This document shows, piece after piece, positions 23,720-31,747 of a stretch of 64,000 nucleotides of DNA; the stretch's first letter is position 1, and the number at the start of each line of letters is the position of its first letter. Source of the stretch: Dinoroseobacter sp034111085 (GTDB lineage Bacteria > Pseudomonadota > Alphaproteobacteria > Rhodobacterales > Rhodobacteraceae); the NCBI GenBank assembly GCA_034111085.1, contig JAWUXZ010000067.1, positions 57,860 to 121,859 on the forward strand, written 5' to 3'. A model generated the notes under the pieces. It searched no databases. It saw only the letters and a list, made by a program, of their open reading frames with translations, and was not told the origin of the DNA. The position numbers and the translations under genes are program-made.

Positions 23720-24764
23720 GTCCGCTACCGCCTCCGCCGCACAAGTTTTGCAGGTTGTCATCACCGAGGACCCGCCCGCGCGTCTGGATAAGGCACTCGC
23801 TCGCGATGTGCCAGAAGAAGCGCAACTGTCGCGCACACGGCTCGGCAAACTGATCACCGAAGGGGCCGTGCGTCGCGCAGGCGAGGTCCTAAGCAGCCTC
23901 AAAGCCTCCGTAACTGCGGGCGATGTGATCGAGATCACCGTAGGCGCGCCCGTCGATGTCGATCTGGTGGCCGAGGATATCCCGCTCAACATCGTCTATG
24001 AGGACGCCAGCCTGGTCGTGATCAACAAGCCCACCGGGATGGTCGTGCATCCAGCGCCGGGCTCATGGACCGGCACTTTGGTCAATGCGCTGATGTACCA
24101 TTGCGGTGACAGCCTATCGGGCATTGGTGGCGCAAAACGTCCTGGGATCGTGCACCGGATTGATAAAGAAACCACCGGACTGCTGGTGGTGGCAAAGACC
24201 GACAAAGCCCATGCAGGCCTTGCAGCCCAATTTGCGGCCCACACGGTGGAGCGTGAATATACCGCCATCTGCTACGGGGTGCCTGACGCGGCCGATCCCA
24301 GACTTGCCGGCCAGAGCATCGTGCGGTTTGAGGCGGGCGGTGTGCTACGCGTAACAGCCCCGATCGGGCGCCACCGGGGCGACCGCCAGAAGATGGACAT
24401 TATCCCCGGCGGGCGGCACGCCGTCACCCGCGCGCGGATCGAGGAAAGCTTTGGTGTGCCCCCAACCTTCGCGCGCGTCACCTGCTGGCTTGAGACCGGG
24501 CGTACCCATCAAATCCGGGTGCATCTGGCCAAGATCGGGCACGGGCTGCTGGGCGATCCGACCTACGGGGGGGCACGCAAGCTATCAGTCAAAGCCCTCA
24601 GCGAGACAGCGCGTGCGTCTGCGGCGGCGTTTCCGCGCCAAGCGCTTCATGCAGCAACCTTGGGGTTCGTGCATCCTGATACGAGCGAAAACATGCGGTT
24701 CGCAGGGATCGTACCCGACGATATGGCAAGTTTGGTGGAGGCGTTGCGCGTGCCTGCGACCTAG
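23718..24764 (+). CDS. rluD: RluA family pseudouridine synthase (RluD-like)
   Basis: 348 residues. It converts uridines in 23S rRNA to pseudouridine, in the cytoplasm during ribosome assembly. It has an S4 RNA-binding domain (about residues 21-80), then the catalytic domain with Asp149 in VHRIDKETTGLLVVAK and the later GRTHQIRVHLAKIGHGLLGD. The ATG at 23718 is chosen over earlier in-frame codons because the sequence from there matches the family start, and because the upstream part is the other gene read antisense. RluD is the closest type by length and S4 domain; RluC is less likely. Confidence 0.92.
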   Translation: MSATASAAQVLQVVITEDPPARLDKALARDVPEEAQLSRTRLGKLITEGAVRRAGEVLSSLKASVTAGDVIEITVGAPVDVDLVAEDIPLNIVYEDASLVVINKPTGMVVHPAPGSWTGTLVNALMYHCGDSLSGIGGAKRPGIVHRIDKETTGLLVVAKTDKAHAGLAAQFAAHTVEREYTAICYGVPDAADPRLAGQSIVRFEAGGVLRVTAPIGRHRGDRQKMDIIPGGRHAVTRARIEESFGVPPTFARVTCWLETGRTHQIRVHLAKIGHGLLGDPTYGGARKLSVKALSETARASAAAFPRQALHAATLGFVHPDTSENMRFAGIVPDDMASLVEALRVPAT

Positions 24765-24790
24765 GCTGCGCGCGGGCCATCAACTATTTC

Positions 24791-24843
24791 ATAAGCGCAC
24801 AGACACGTGAGATATGTGTCGCACATCTTTATAGGCGCACAGA
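24791..24843 (+). promoter_or_regulatory. Repeat cluster upstream of rpoH
   Basis: Two near-identical 13-mers, ATAAGCGCACAGA (24791) and ATAGGCGCACAGA (24831), lie exactly 40 bases apart on the same helix face. Midway between them is a palindrome ATGTG-TCG-CACAT (24814-24826). They lie about 125-180 bases before the rpoH start and suggest an operator array; the binding protein is unknown. Confidence 0.4.
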
Positions 24844-24968
24844 ACACCCCTAGCTCTATCTTCAAGAACAAACCGAAACGGGTACATCTTGAAATCCCGT
24901 TAGCGCAATCTTAACTTGATTAACATAAGCGGTACGCCGCATGAAAAGATACGATGGAGGGGATAGTC

Positions 24969-25862
24969 ATGGCCAATTACGCAAATCTGCCCGCGCCGAC
25001 GCCGGAAGGCGGGCTCAACCGCTACATGCAGGAAATCCGCCGGTTCCCAATGCTGGAGCCCGAGCAGGAATACATGCTCGCTAAGGCTTGGGTTGAAGAA
25101 GAAGACACCGGTGCCGCACACCAGATGGTCACGTCGCACCTGCGCCTGGCCGCCAAAATTGCCATGGGCTACCGGGGTTACGGGCTGCCGCAGGCCGAGG
25201 TGATCTCGGAAGCCAACGTGGGTCTTATGCAAGCCGTCAAACGCTTCGATCCCGAAAAGGGCTTCCGCCTTGCGACTTATGCGATGTGGTGGATCCGCGC
25301 CTCGATCCAGGAATATATCCTGCGGTCCTGGAGCCTCGTGAAGTTGGGCACCACCAGTGCGCAGAAAAAGCTGTTCTTCAACCTGCGCAAAGCCAAAAAT
25401 AAGATCGGCGCGCTGGAAGAGGGTGATTTGCGCCCCGAGAACGTGGCCCGGATCGCGCGTGATCTGAGTGTAACCGAGAAAGAGGTCATCTCCATGAACC
25501 GCCGCATGTCTGGCGGAGATGCGTCGCTAAATGCGGTCGTCGGCTCGGACGGCGAAGGGGCGACCGAATGGCAAGATTGGCTTGAGGATACCGATGCCAA
25601 TCAGGCCAGCGATTACGCCGAGCATGACGAAATGACCGTGCGGCGCGAGTTGCTTGCCAACGCTATGGAGGTGCTCAATGACCGGGAAAAAGATATCCTT
25701 ACCAAGCGCCGCCTGATGGATAACCCGCTGACGCTCGAACAGCTGTCGGGCGAATACAGTGTCAGCCGTGAACGCATCCGCCAGATCGAGGTGCGCGCGT
25801 TTGAAAAGTTGCAAACGCGGATGCGGGCACTGGCCTCGGAAAAGGGTCTTGTGGACGCTTAA
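24969..25862 (+). CDS. rpoH: RNA polymerase sigma-32 factor RpoH
   Basis: 297 residues, the heat-shock sigma factor. The start at 24969 (MANYANLPAPTPEGGLNRYM) follows GGAGGGG; a longer in-frame ATG 15 bases upstream is less likely. Region 2 contains LRLAAKIAMGYRGYGLPQAE and FDPEKGFRLATYAMWWIRAS. The RpoH box is QKKLFFNLRKAK (about residues 130-141) and region 4 ends SGEYSVSRERIRQIEVRAFE. Alphaproteobacteria often carry two RpoH; which one this is cannot be told. An intrinsic terminator follows. Confidence 0.95.
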   Translation: MANYANLPAPTPEGGLNRYMQEIRRFPMLEPEQEYMLAKAWVEEEDTGAAHQMVTSHLRLAAKIAMGYRGYGLPQAEVISEANVGLMQAVKRFDPEKGFRLATYAMWWIRASIQEYILRSWSLVKLGTTSAQKKLFFNLRKAKNKIGALEEGDLRPENVARIARDLSVTEKEVISMNRRMSGGDASLNAVVGSDGEGATEWQDWLEDTDANQASDYAEHDEMTVRRELLANAMEVLNDREKDILTKRRLMDNPLTLEQLSGEYSVSRERIRQIEVRAFEKLQTRMRALASEKGLVDA

Positions 25863-25873
25863 GTGGCCGGTTC

Positions 25874-25895
25874 GGATATTTGAAGAACAATGAAG
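25874..25895 (+). repeat. Variant copy of the TATTT intergenic motif
   Basis: GGATATTTGAAGAACAATGA directly after rpoH resembles the copies at 8248, 29020 and 46650 in its 5' part; the 3' AGAA part is weaker. Confidence 0.25.
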
Positions 25896-25924
25896 GGGCG
25901 GCCTGCGGGTCGCCCTTTTCTTTT
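25893..25924 (+). terminator. Intrinsic terminator after rpoH
   Basis: GGGCGGCC, loop TGC, GGGTCGCCC followed by TTTTCTTTT. It separates rpoH from the oxidoreductase gene. Confidence 0.75.
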
Positions 25925-25963
25925 GACGCGCGCGGCGGCAAGCTGCGTGAAAAGGGGACGGTT

Positions 25964-26926
25964 ATGGCAGATATCAGATGGGGCATCTTGGGCGCGGCGC
26001 GGTTTGCGCGCCAACATATGGGGCCAGCGATCCATGCGGCGCATGGGTCAACGCTTGCCGCGCTCGCGACATCCTCACCTGAAAAAGCAGCACCGTTTCA
26101 GGCTTTTGCGCCTGAGCTGCGCGTACATGATAGCTATGATGCCCTGCTGGCTGATCCAGACATCGACGCGGTCTATATTCCGCTGCCCAACACGTTTCAT
26201 GCGCCTTGGGCCGAAAAGGCGATGCGTGCGGGCAAGGCAGCGCTTGTGGAAAAGCCCATCGCCATGTCCGTGGCCGATATCGACCGACTGATCGCTGTAT
26301 CCGCCGAGACCGGATGCCTGTGCGCCGAGGCCTTCATGCCCGCCCATCACCCACAATGGGCGCAGGTTCGCGCGCTGCTGGCCGAGGGCGCAGTTGGCAA
26401 GCTGGAAATGATCCGAGGTATTTTCACCTTCACGCTGGAGGACGCTGCCAACATCCGGGCGCAAGCGGGAATGGGCGGCGGCGGTCTGCGCGATGTGGGC
26501 ATCTATCCGATCGGGGCCGCACGCTTGGCAATGGGGGCAGAGCCATCAGGCATCACCGCCCATATCCGCATGGAAAACGGCGTCGACACCTTGGCTGAAC
26601 TGCGCGGAATGTTCGGGGATGTGGTGTTTACCTGCATCTCGGGCCTGTCGCAGATGCGTCATCAGGAAATGGTGTTTCACGGGGCCCAAGGGATGATCCG
26701 GCTGCAAGCGCCGTTCAATCCGGGTGTGTTTGCCGAGGGCCGCATCGACCTGCTGCGGCCAGACCATTCGGTGCAAACATGGCGCTACCCGGATGTGCGC
26801 CAATACGTGCTGCAAGTCGAAGCGTTCTGCGCTAGCGTGCGAAGCAGACAATCCTATCCGGTGCCGCTGAGCTTTTCGCGCGGCAGCCAAATGGTGATCG
26901 ACGCGGCCTTTGCCGCTGCTAGCTGA
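25964..26926 (+). CDS. Gfo/Idh/MocA family oxidoreductase
   Basis: 320 residues, NAD(P)-dependent oxidoreductase probably acting on a sugar or sugar derivative. The Rossmann start is WGILGAARFARQHMGPAI, and the family's EKP motif is present in AALVEKPIAMS (catalytic Lys about 97). The C-terminal substrate domain includes GGGGLRDVGIYPIGAARLAM, with the conserved D..Y pair. The ATG at 25964 gives the full Rossmann fold; earlier in-frame codons lie in the terminator. The substrate is not predictable. It is followed after 11 bases by the DUF4389 gene. Confidence 0.88.
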   Translation: MADIRWGILGAARFARQHMGPAIHAAHGSTLAALATSSPEKAAPFQAFAPELRVHDSYDALLADPDIDAVYIPLPNTFHAPWAEKAMRAGKAALVEKPIAMSVADIDRLIAVSAETGCLCAEAFMPAHHPQWAQVRALLAEGAVGKLEMIRGIFTFTLEDAANIRAQAGMGGGGLRDVGIYPIGAARLAMGAEPSGITAHIRMENGVDTLAELRGMFGDVVFTCISGLSQMRHQEMVFHGAQGMIRLQAPFNPGVFAEGRIDLLRPDHSVQTWRYPDVRQYVLQVEAFCASVRSRQSYPVPLSFSRGSQMVIDAAFAAAS

Positions 26927-26937
26927 AAGCGACAGAT

Positions 26938-27237
26938 ATGGACGATGATAGAGTAGACGGCCGCATTCACGGTGAACAGTTTGAACCATCGGCGAAAGAC
27001 ACGCTGCTGATGCGGTTGGTGTTCATGTTGATCATCGCAGTGATGATGAGCTTGGCTCAAACCGTTCTGGGCGTGATGACGCTGATCCAGTTCGTGATCA
27101 TGGTGTTCAGCCAAAGCCAACCGAACGAGCGTTTGGCCGATTTCGGAACCGATCTGGGGATCTGGATCGCCAAAGCCGCGCGCTACCAGACAGCGGCTAG
27201 CAACGTGAAGCCTTGGCCGTGGACAGAGCTGGACTGA
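26938..27237 (+). CDS. DUF4389 domain-containing membrane protein
   Basis: 99 residues with a strongly hydrophobic central part (LLMRLVFMLIIAVMMSLAQT, then LGVMTLIQFVIMVF) predicted as two spans, and a cytoplasmic tail with QPNERLADFGTDLGIWIAKA, typical of DUF4389. Function unknown. Its TGA is followed after one base by the apparent ATC start of the next gene, suggesting translational coupling. Confidence 0.83.
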   Translation: MDDDRVDGRIHGEQFEPSAKDTLLMRLVFMLIIAVMMSLAQTVLGVMTLIQFVIMVFSQSQPNERLADFGTDLGIWIAKAARYQTAASNVKPWPWTELD

Positions 27238-27238
27238 T

Positions 27239-27871
27239 ATCACCCGCCTCGTCTGCCTAAACGGTTGGGGCGGCAAACTGAGCCAGCCGCTGATCTCCTA
27301 CCTGCATGAGGCCGCGCCAGATATTGTGTGTTTGCAAGAGGTTGTGCATAGCCCTTCGACCGATCTCGATTGGCTGACCTATCGGGACGGCGATCACGTC
27401 CTGCCTCAGCGCGCTAACTTTTTCCGCGAAATCTGTCGCGCGCTTCCCGATCACGTCGCCGTATTCTGCCCTGCGGCCCAAGGGGTGCTCTGGGATGGCG
27501 AGACGTGCATCTCCTCGCAATGGGGCCTTGCAACCTTCGTCCATAAGCGGCTGACGATCATCGCGCAGGCCCAAGGTTTCGTGCACGGGATCTACGGGTC
27601 TGCTGGCTACGGCGATCACCCTCGGTCGCGTAGTGCTCATGGCTTGCGCGTTTGGGACCAGAGTGCTGGGCAGGCGATTAGCGTGGCCCATATGCACGGG
27701 CTGCGCGATCCGGCAGGCAAACACGACATGTCCGCACGCACTCCAAGCTACAAAAAGCCCGGAAAATTCGCCGACTACATGCTGGTGAACGCGGCGATTG
27801 AGGTGCACAGCTTTGACGTGATCCGAGATCCAGAGGTCTCAGATCACTGCCCCCTCGTTCTCGATTTCTAG
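27239..27871 (+). CDS. Endonuclease/exonuclease/phosphatase family protein, apparent ATC start
   Basis: 210 residues of the EEP superfamily of Mg-dependent phosphodiesterases. The expected first strand and its catalytic Asn (RLVCLNGWGG) are followed by CLQEVV (metal-binding Glu), AHMHGLRD (His region) and the C-terminal SDHCPLVLDF (Asp-His pair). No ATG, GTG or TTG precedes RLVCLNGW; the frame there begins ATC ACC CGC at 27239, one base after the preceding TGA. The first normal codon, GTG at 27326, would delete the first strand. The likely interpretation is an ATG-to-ATC change, or use of AUC by coupling. Confidence 0.72.
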   Translation: MTRLVCLNGWGGKLSQPLISYLHEAAPDIVCLQEVVHSPSTDLDWLTYRDGDHVLPQRANFFREICRALPDHVAVFCPAAQGVLWDGETCISSQWGLATFVHKRLTIIAQAQGFVHGIYGSAGYGDHPRSRSAHGLRVWDQSAGQAISVAHMHGLRDPAGKHDMSARTPSYKKPGKFADYMLVNAAIEVHSFDVIRDPEVSDHCPLVLDF

Positions 27872-27901
27872 CCCGAGCGCGCCGTTCGAAAAATGTTCCG
27901 C

Positions 27902-28930
27902 TTACTCATCCAACAACATCCGATCATCGCGTTTTGCCAGTGCCCGCAGTGCCACCAAATCCAATCCAGCTTGCTCCTCCAGCGCCTCGTTGATGATCTC
28001 CAGCGCGTCAGGTTCCGAGAACCCGAGGTGTTTGCGTTGCAGCGCGATCGCGTTCATCGCAGCCTCGTTCAACTCGCCCTCGTTGAGGACCAACTGGATT
28101 TTCACAAACCGGCGCAAGGAGGCGTGGCGTTTCTCGCGCGCGTTGGTGAAGCCACTGGCGAAGATGCCCGAGATCATCGCGATCACCACAACGCCGACAA
28201 TGCCAAGGACCATTCCGAAGGTCTTGCCCGCCTCGCTGGTTGGCAAATAGTCAGTATTTCCCAGCGTTGTCAGATGCCTAAGCGACCACGCCATAGCGCC
28301 CGGGATAGAGCTGAACGGCCCGGTATCGGCCCCCTCCAGTACGAAAATGAAGCTTGATCCCATGACGACGAGCAGTAGTAGAACAAATCCGAGCGCCAGC
28401 AGAAGCCGCAACTCGTCGCGCAGCACGCCCAGCACAATCGACATGTCGGGCGAGTAGCGTGTCAGTTTGAATGCGCGGCGCAGGCGCAGGATACGCAAGA
28501 AGCGCAGGTCGAAGAAGTCGGTGCCTGAAAGGATGATGAAAAACGGGATGATCGCGACCAAATCAGTCAGCGCAATTGGCGACAGCGCATAGCGAATACG
28601 GCCTTTGATCGGGCCCATCTCGCCCCATTTCTCGCTCTCGATGCAGGACCAGACCCGCAGGATGTATTCAGTCAGAAAGATCGTGACCGAGAAGCCCTCA
28701 AATATGAAGAACTCTGTGGCCCAAGGCGCGCCGATCGACGGCACCGATTCCAGCATGACCGCCAGCACGTTCAGCACAATCAGCACGATCAGAAACGTGT
28801 CGGCGACCTTGCTGACGCGGTCCTCGGGGTTCTGGCTGACCGATAAGATTTCATACACGCGCACGCGGGTAAACCGTTCGTCGCGCCACTGCATACGCAG
28901 TTTGGCAGTATAGCTTTGCTCGTCACTCAT
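27902..28930 (-). CDS. Voltage-gated-type ion channel with atypical pore motif
   Basis: 342 residues, an inner-membrane channel subunit with six predicted spans. S4 carries regularly spaced arginines (RFLRILRLRRAFKLTR), as in voltage sensors. The pore loop reads AMAWSLRHLTTLGNTDYLPT where potassium channels have TVGYGD: TLGNTD lacks the GYG core. The last 90 residues form a charged cytoplasmic tail. The fold is confident, the ion selectivity is not. The neighbours give no hint of the ion. The gene converges on the EEP gene. Confidence 0.85.
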   Translation of the reverse strand: MSDEQSYTAKLRMQWRDERFTRVRVYEILSVSQNPEDRVSKVADTFLIVLIVLNVLAVMLESVPSIGAPWATEFFIFEGFSVTIFLTEYILRVWSCIESEKWGEMGPIKGRIRYALSPIALTDLVAIIPFFIILSGTDFFDLRFLRILRLRRAFKLTRYSPDMSIVLGVLRDELRLLLALGFVLLLLVVMGSSFIFVLEGADTGPFSSIPGAMAWSLRHLTTLGNTDYLPTSEAGKTFGMVLGIVGVVVIAMISGIFASGFTNAREKRHASLRRFVKIQLVLNEGELNEAAMNAIALQRKHLGFSEPDALEIINEALEEQAGLDLVALRALAKRDDRMLLDE

Positions 28931-29019
28931 AGGGGCCGTTCCTTCCTCGTCCGTGTTCAGTCAGACAAAAGCCGGGCGCGTTAAGCAACCCCTAGTGCGC
29001 CTGAGAGGTGTCGGAATTT

Positions 29020-29041
29020 GGGTATTTGAGGCAAGAAAAGA
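29020..29041 (+). repeat. Copy of the dispersed TATTT intergenic motif
   Basis: GGGTATTTGAGGCAAGAAAA in the gap between the channel and the zinc-finger gene; compare 8248 and 46650. Confidence 0.35.
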
Positions 29042-29103
29042 CCAGTGTCTTTGCGTTTTATGCCTGCTGACGCTATGATTTGGCTTTGCGGAAGGAGTGT
29101 CCC

Positions 29104-29373
29104 ATGGCAGGCGGATGGAGCCGGGATGGTGCGGTTAGCGAACAAATAGAGGCGTCAATCGCCGATGAACTGGCGCGGATGAAAGCGCGCAAGCGGCCGC
29201 TGGGTGACAGTTTGGCCGACTGCGCTGAGTGCGACGAGCCAATTCCCGAGGCCCGCCGTATAGCACTTGCGGGGGTTAAGCTATGCGTCGCGTGTCAGGG
29301 TGAGCGCGATACAGGCTTCAAGGCACGACCGGGGATCAACCGGCGCGGGTCGAAGGACAGCCAATTGCGGTGA
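29104..29373 (+). CDS. DksA/TraR family C4-type zinc finger protein
   Basis: 89 residues. The start at 29104 has GGAAGGAG ideally placed. The zinc finger is CAECDEPIPEARRIAL followed by KLCVACQGERD, the DksA/TraR C-terminal finger. The short length and missing long coiled coil match small YbiI/TraR-like members rather than full DksA. These bind the RNA polymerase secondary channel in known cases; here that is inference. Confidence 0.85.
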   Translation: MAGGWSRDGAVSEQIEASIADELARMKARKRPLGDSLADCAECDEPIPEARRIALAGVKLCVACQGERDTGFKARPGINRRGSKDSQLR

Positions 29374-29374
29374 G

Positions 29375-29525
29375 GGGGGCATCTTGAATTGGCCCTCCAC
29401 TTGAACCGTTGCAAACATATTGCCAGAACCTGTCGCAAGCCCGTAGTTCACCTTACCAAGATAGAGGCGGTTGTTGTTCGGGTTTACTACAAAGCTCGTT
29501 TGGGCCTTTTCAAAACCCTTTAGTT
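29375..29525 (-). pseudogene. Possible degraded coding fragment
   Basis: A minus-strand frame without any start codon reads KGFEKAQTSFVVNPNNNRLY followed by LGKVNYGLATGSGNMFATVQ, then runs into low-quality sequence overlapping the zinc-finger gene. The Asn/Gly/Thr-rich beta-like text resembles the end of a secreted or surface protein. It is probably a remnant. The remaining bases up to 29593 show nothing. Confidence 0.3.
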
Positions 29526-29593
29526 ATCCGTCTCGATCGTAAGTTTTGAAGGCTGCAAACGCAGCGTTCATATCTAGATCCGGTTGCCACCAC

Positions 29594-31423
29594 TCACTCC
29601 TCCATCGCTTCCAGCTCGTCAATAAACCCTGAGATCATGCTCAGCCCTTTGTCCCAGAACTTCGGATCGCTTGCATCCAGCCCAAACGGCTTGAGCAATT
29701 CCGAATGGTGCATCGATCCGCCCGCCTTCAGCATGTCGAAATACTTGGTCTGGAATTCGGGATCGCCCTCTGCATAGACGGCGTACAAGGCATTAACCAA
29801 GCCGTCCCCGAACGCATAGGCGTAGACGTAGAACGGCGAGTGGACGAAGTGCGGAATGTAGGCCCAGAAGGTCTCGTATCCCTCCATGAACTCGAACACG
29901 GGGCCGAGGCTTTCGCCCTGAACGCTCATCCACAGCGCGTTGATGTCGTCTGGGGTTAGCTCGCCTTGGCGGCGCGCGTCATGCAGTTTGCATTCGAAAT
30001 CGTAAAACGCGATCTGGCGTACGACGGTGTTGATCATATCCTCCACCTTACCCGCGAGCATGGTGCGTTTTTCGTCCACTGTTTCTGCCGCATCGAGCAG
30101 TTTGCGGAAGGTTAGCATTTCGCCGAACACCGATGCAGTTTCTGCCAGTGTTAGCGGGGTGGAAGACAGCAATTCACCCTGTCCAGCCGCCAACACCTGA
30201 TGCACGCCGTGGCCTAATTCATGTGCCAATGTCATGACATCACGCGGCTTTCCGAGGTAGTTGAGCATCACATAAGGATGCACCTCAGCCACGGTTGGAT
30301 GCGCAAATGCGCCGGGGGCTTTGCCGGGTTTTACGCCTGCATCGATCCAGCCTTTGTCAAAGAACGGCTCGGCAATGCGCGCCATCTCGGGGTCGAAATC
30401 TGCATAGGCATCAAGCACCGTTTTGCGCGCCTCGTCCCAGCCGACAAGACGGTTATCGGCTTGCGGCAGCGGCGCGTTGCGGTCCCAGACTTGCAGTGTC
30501 TCCAGCCCCATCCATTTGGCTTTTAGCTTGTAATAGCGGTGACTTAGCTTGGGGTAGGCGGCAACAACGGCGTCGCGCAATGCCTCGACGACCTCAGGTT
30601 CGACATGGTTGGACAGGTGGCGGCCAGTTTGCGGCGAGGGCAGGCCGCGCCAGCGATCGGCTATCTCTTTGTCCTTGGCGAGCGTGTTGTGGATGCGTGC
30701 GAAGATTTTGACGTTTTCGCCGAAGACATCCGAGAGCGCGCGTGCACCAGCTTCGCGGGTATCGCGATCCTGATCAGACAACTTATTCAGCGTCGCCTCG
30801 ATCCCCATGACCTCGCTGCCGACGACAAATTCGAGGCCCGCAATGGTCTCGTCAAACAGGCGGTTCCATGCGGCAGCGCCAACGGTGGACTGGTCGTGCA
30901 GGAACTTTTCCAACTCGTCAGACAATTGGTACGGCTTCATCGCGCGCAGGCGGTCGAAAATCGGTTTGTAGCGGGTTAGATCGTCGCTGCCATTGAACAT
31001 CGCCTCAAGGGTCGCGTCCTCGATCCGGTTGATCTCAAGCGAGAAAAACACCAGCGGCGTGGTGTAGGACGTAATCTTGTCCTGGGCGTCGGCCATAAAC
31101 TTAGCGCGCTCGGCATCGGTGGTGTTTTGGTAATACCGCAGCCCCGCATACGACATGATGCGCCCGCCAACGCTGTCGATCCGCTCATAGCGCAGCACGC
31201 AATCAAGCATCCCTGCGCCGTCCAGCGTCGCCAGTTTTCCCTCAAAATCAGTGGCAAAGCGGTTACATGCCTCCTCCAGCCAATCCCAGTCGCGCTTCAA
31301 CTCAGGCGCATCGGGCCCCGCATACAAATCGTCGAGGTTCCACGATGGCAAATCGCCAAGCGGCTCGCCCCCGGCATCGGTTTGGGCATCGCGAACGGGG
31401 AAGGGCAGGGGGAACGGGGTCAT
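29594..31423 (-). CDS. pepF: Oligoendopeptidase F (M3 family)
   Basis: 609 residues, a cytoplasmic zinc metallopeptidase that degrades short peptides. The zinc motif is HELGHGVHQ (HExxH) with the downstream Glu in TASVFGEM. The PepF N-terminal domain and DFECKLHDARRQGELTP are typical of the M3B clade. The length matches. It lies downstream of the ligase gene on the same strand after a 324-base gap, so it is probably a separate unit. Confidence 0.93.
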   Translation of the reverse strand: MTPFPLPFPVRDAQTDAGGEPLGDLPSWNLDDLYAGPDAPELKRDWDWLEEACNRFATDFEGKLATLDGAGMLDCVLRYERIDSVGGRIMSYAGLRYYQNTTDAERAKFMADAQDKITSYTTPLVFFSLEINRIEDATLEAMFNGSDDLTRYKPIFDRLRAMKPYQLSDELEKFLHDQSTVGAAAWNRLFDETIAGLEFVVGSEVMGIEATLNKLSDQDRDTREAGARALSDVFGENVKIFARIHNTLAKDKEIADRWRGLPSPQTGRHLSNHVEPEVVEALRDAVVAAYPKLSHRYYKLKAKWMGLETLQVWDRNAPLPQADNRLVGWDEARKTVLDAYADFDPEMARIAEPFFDKGWIDAGVKPGKAPGAFAHPTVAEVHPYVMLNYLGKPRDVMTLAHELGHGVHQVLAAGQGELLSSTPLTLAETASVFGEMLTFRKLLDAAETVDEKRTMLAGKVEDMINTVVRQIAFYDFECKLHDARRQGELTPDDINALWMSVQGESLGPVFEFMEGYETFWAYIPHFVHSPFYVYAYAFGDGLVNALYAVYAEGDPEFQTKYFDMLKAGGSMHHSELLKPFGLDASDPKFWDKGLSMISGFIDELEAMEE

Positions 31424-31747
31424 GAAAACGGCCTTTGTCTGGTGCGTGTTGTCAAAGACATACGGCGGGGCGCGGGCAAGGGGTAGGGGTTGCGGCGAAA
31501 CTATCCGTGACGTCGCGCGGCATGGCGGGTGACGAGGAGTTCAGGTCTTCTGCACGTCGCGCTCCGGCACCCCCCCCAGCACGGACGTCCCAACTGCATG
31601 TTGCTGGGCTATTTCCCTTTGATGGGATCAAGAATTTAGGTAGCCAGCAAAGCGGCATTCGTCGGGATCGGCACGCACCGAAATCACGGCGCATTGAGCC
31701 AGATCGCCCTCCGCTTTTGGGCCTATAGGTATAAGCGCGCGCGGCTC
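31424..31747. other. 324-bp gap without a recognisable gene
   Basis: This lies between pepF and the ligase, where related operons often carry an Lhr helicase and PdeM. Frames on both strands give only low-complexity Arg/Pro-rich text. I see no hairpin with a T-tract. Confidence 0.5.

Noticed and set aside
31424..31747. A hidden Lhr or PdeM gene between the ligase and pepF
   Set aside because: The gap is far too short and no frame resembles either protein.
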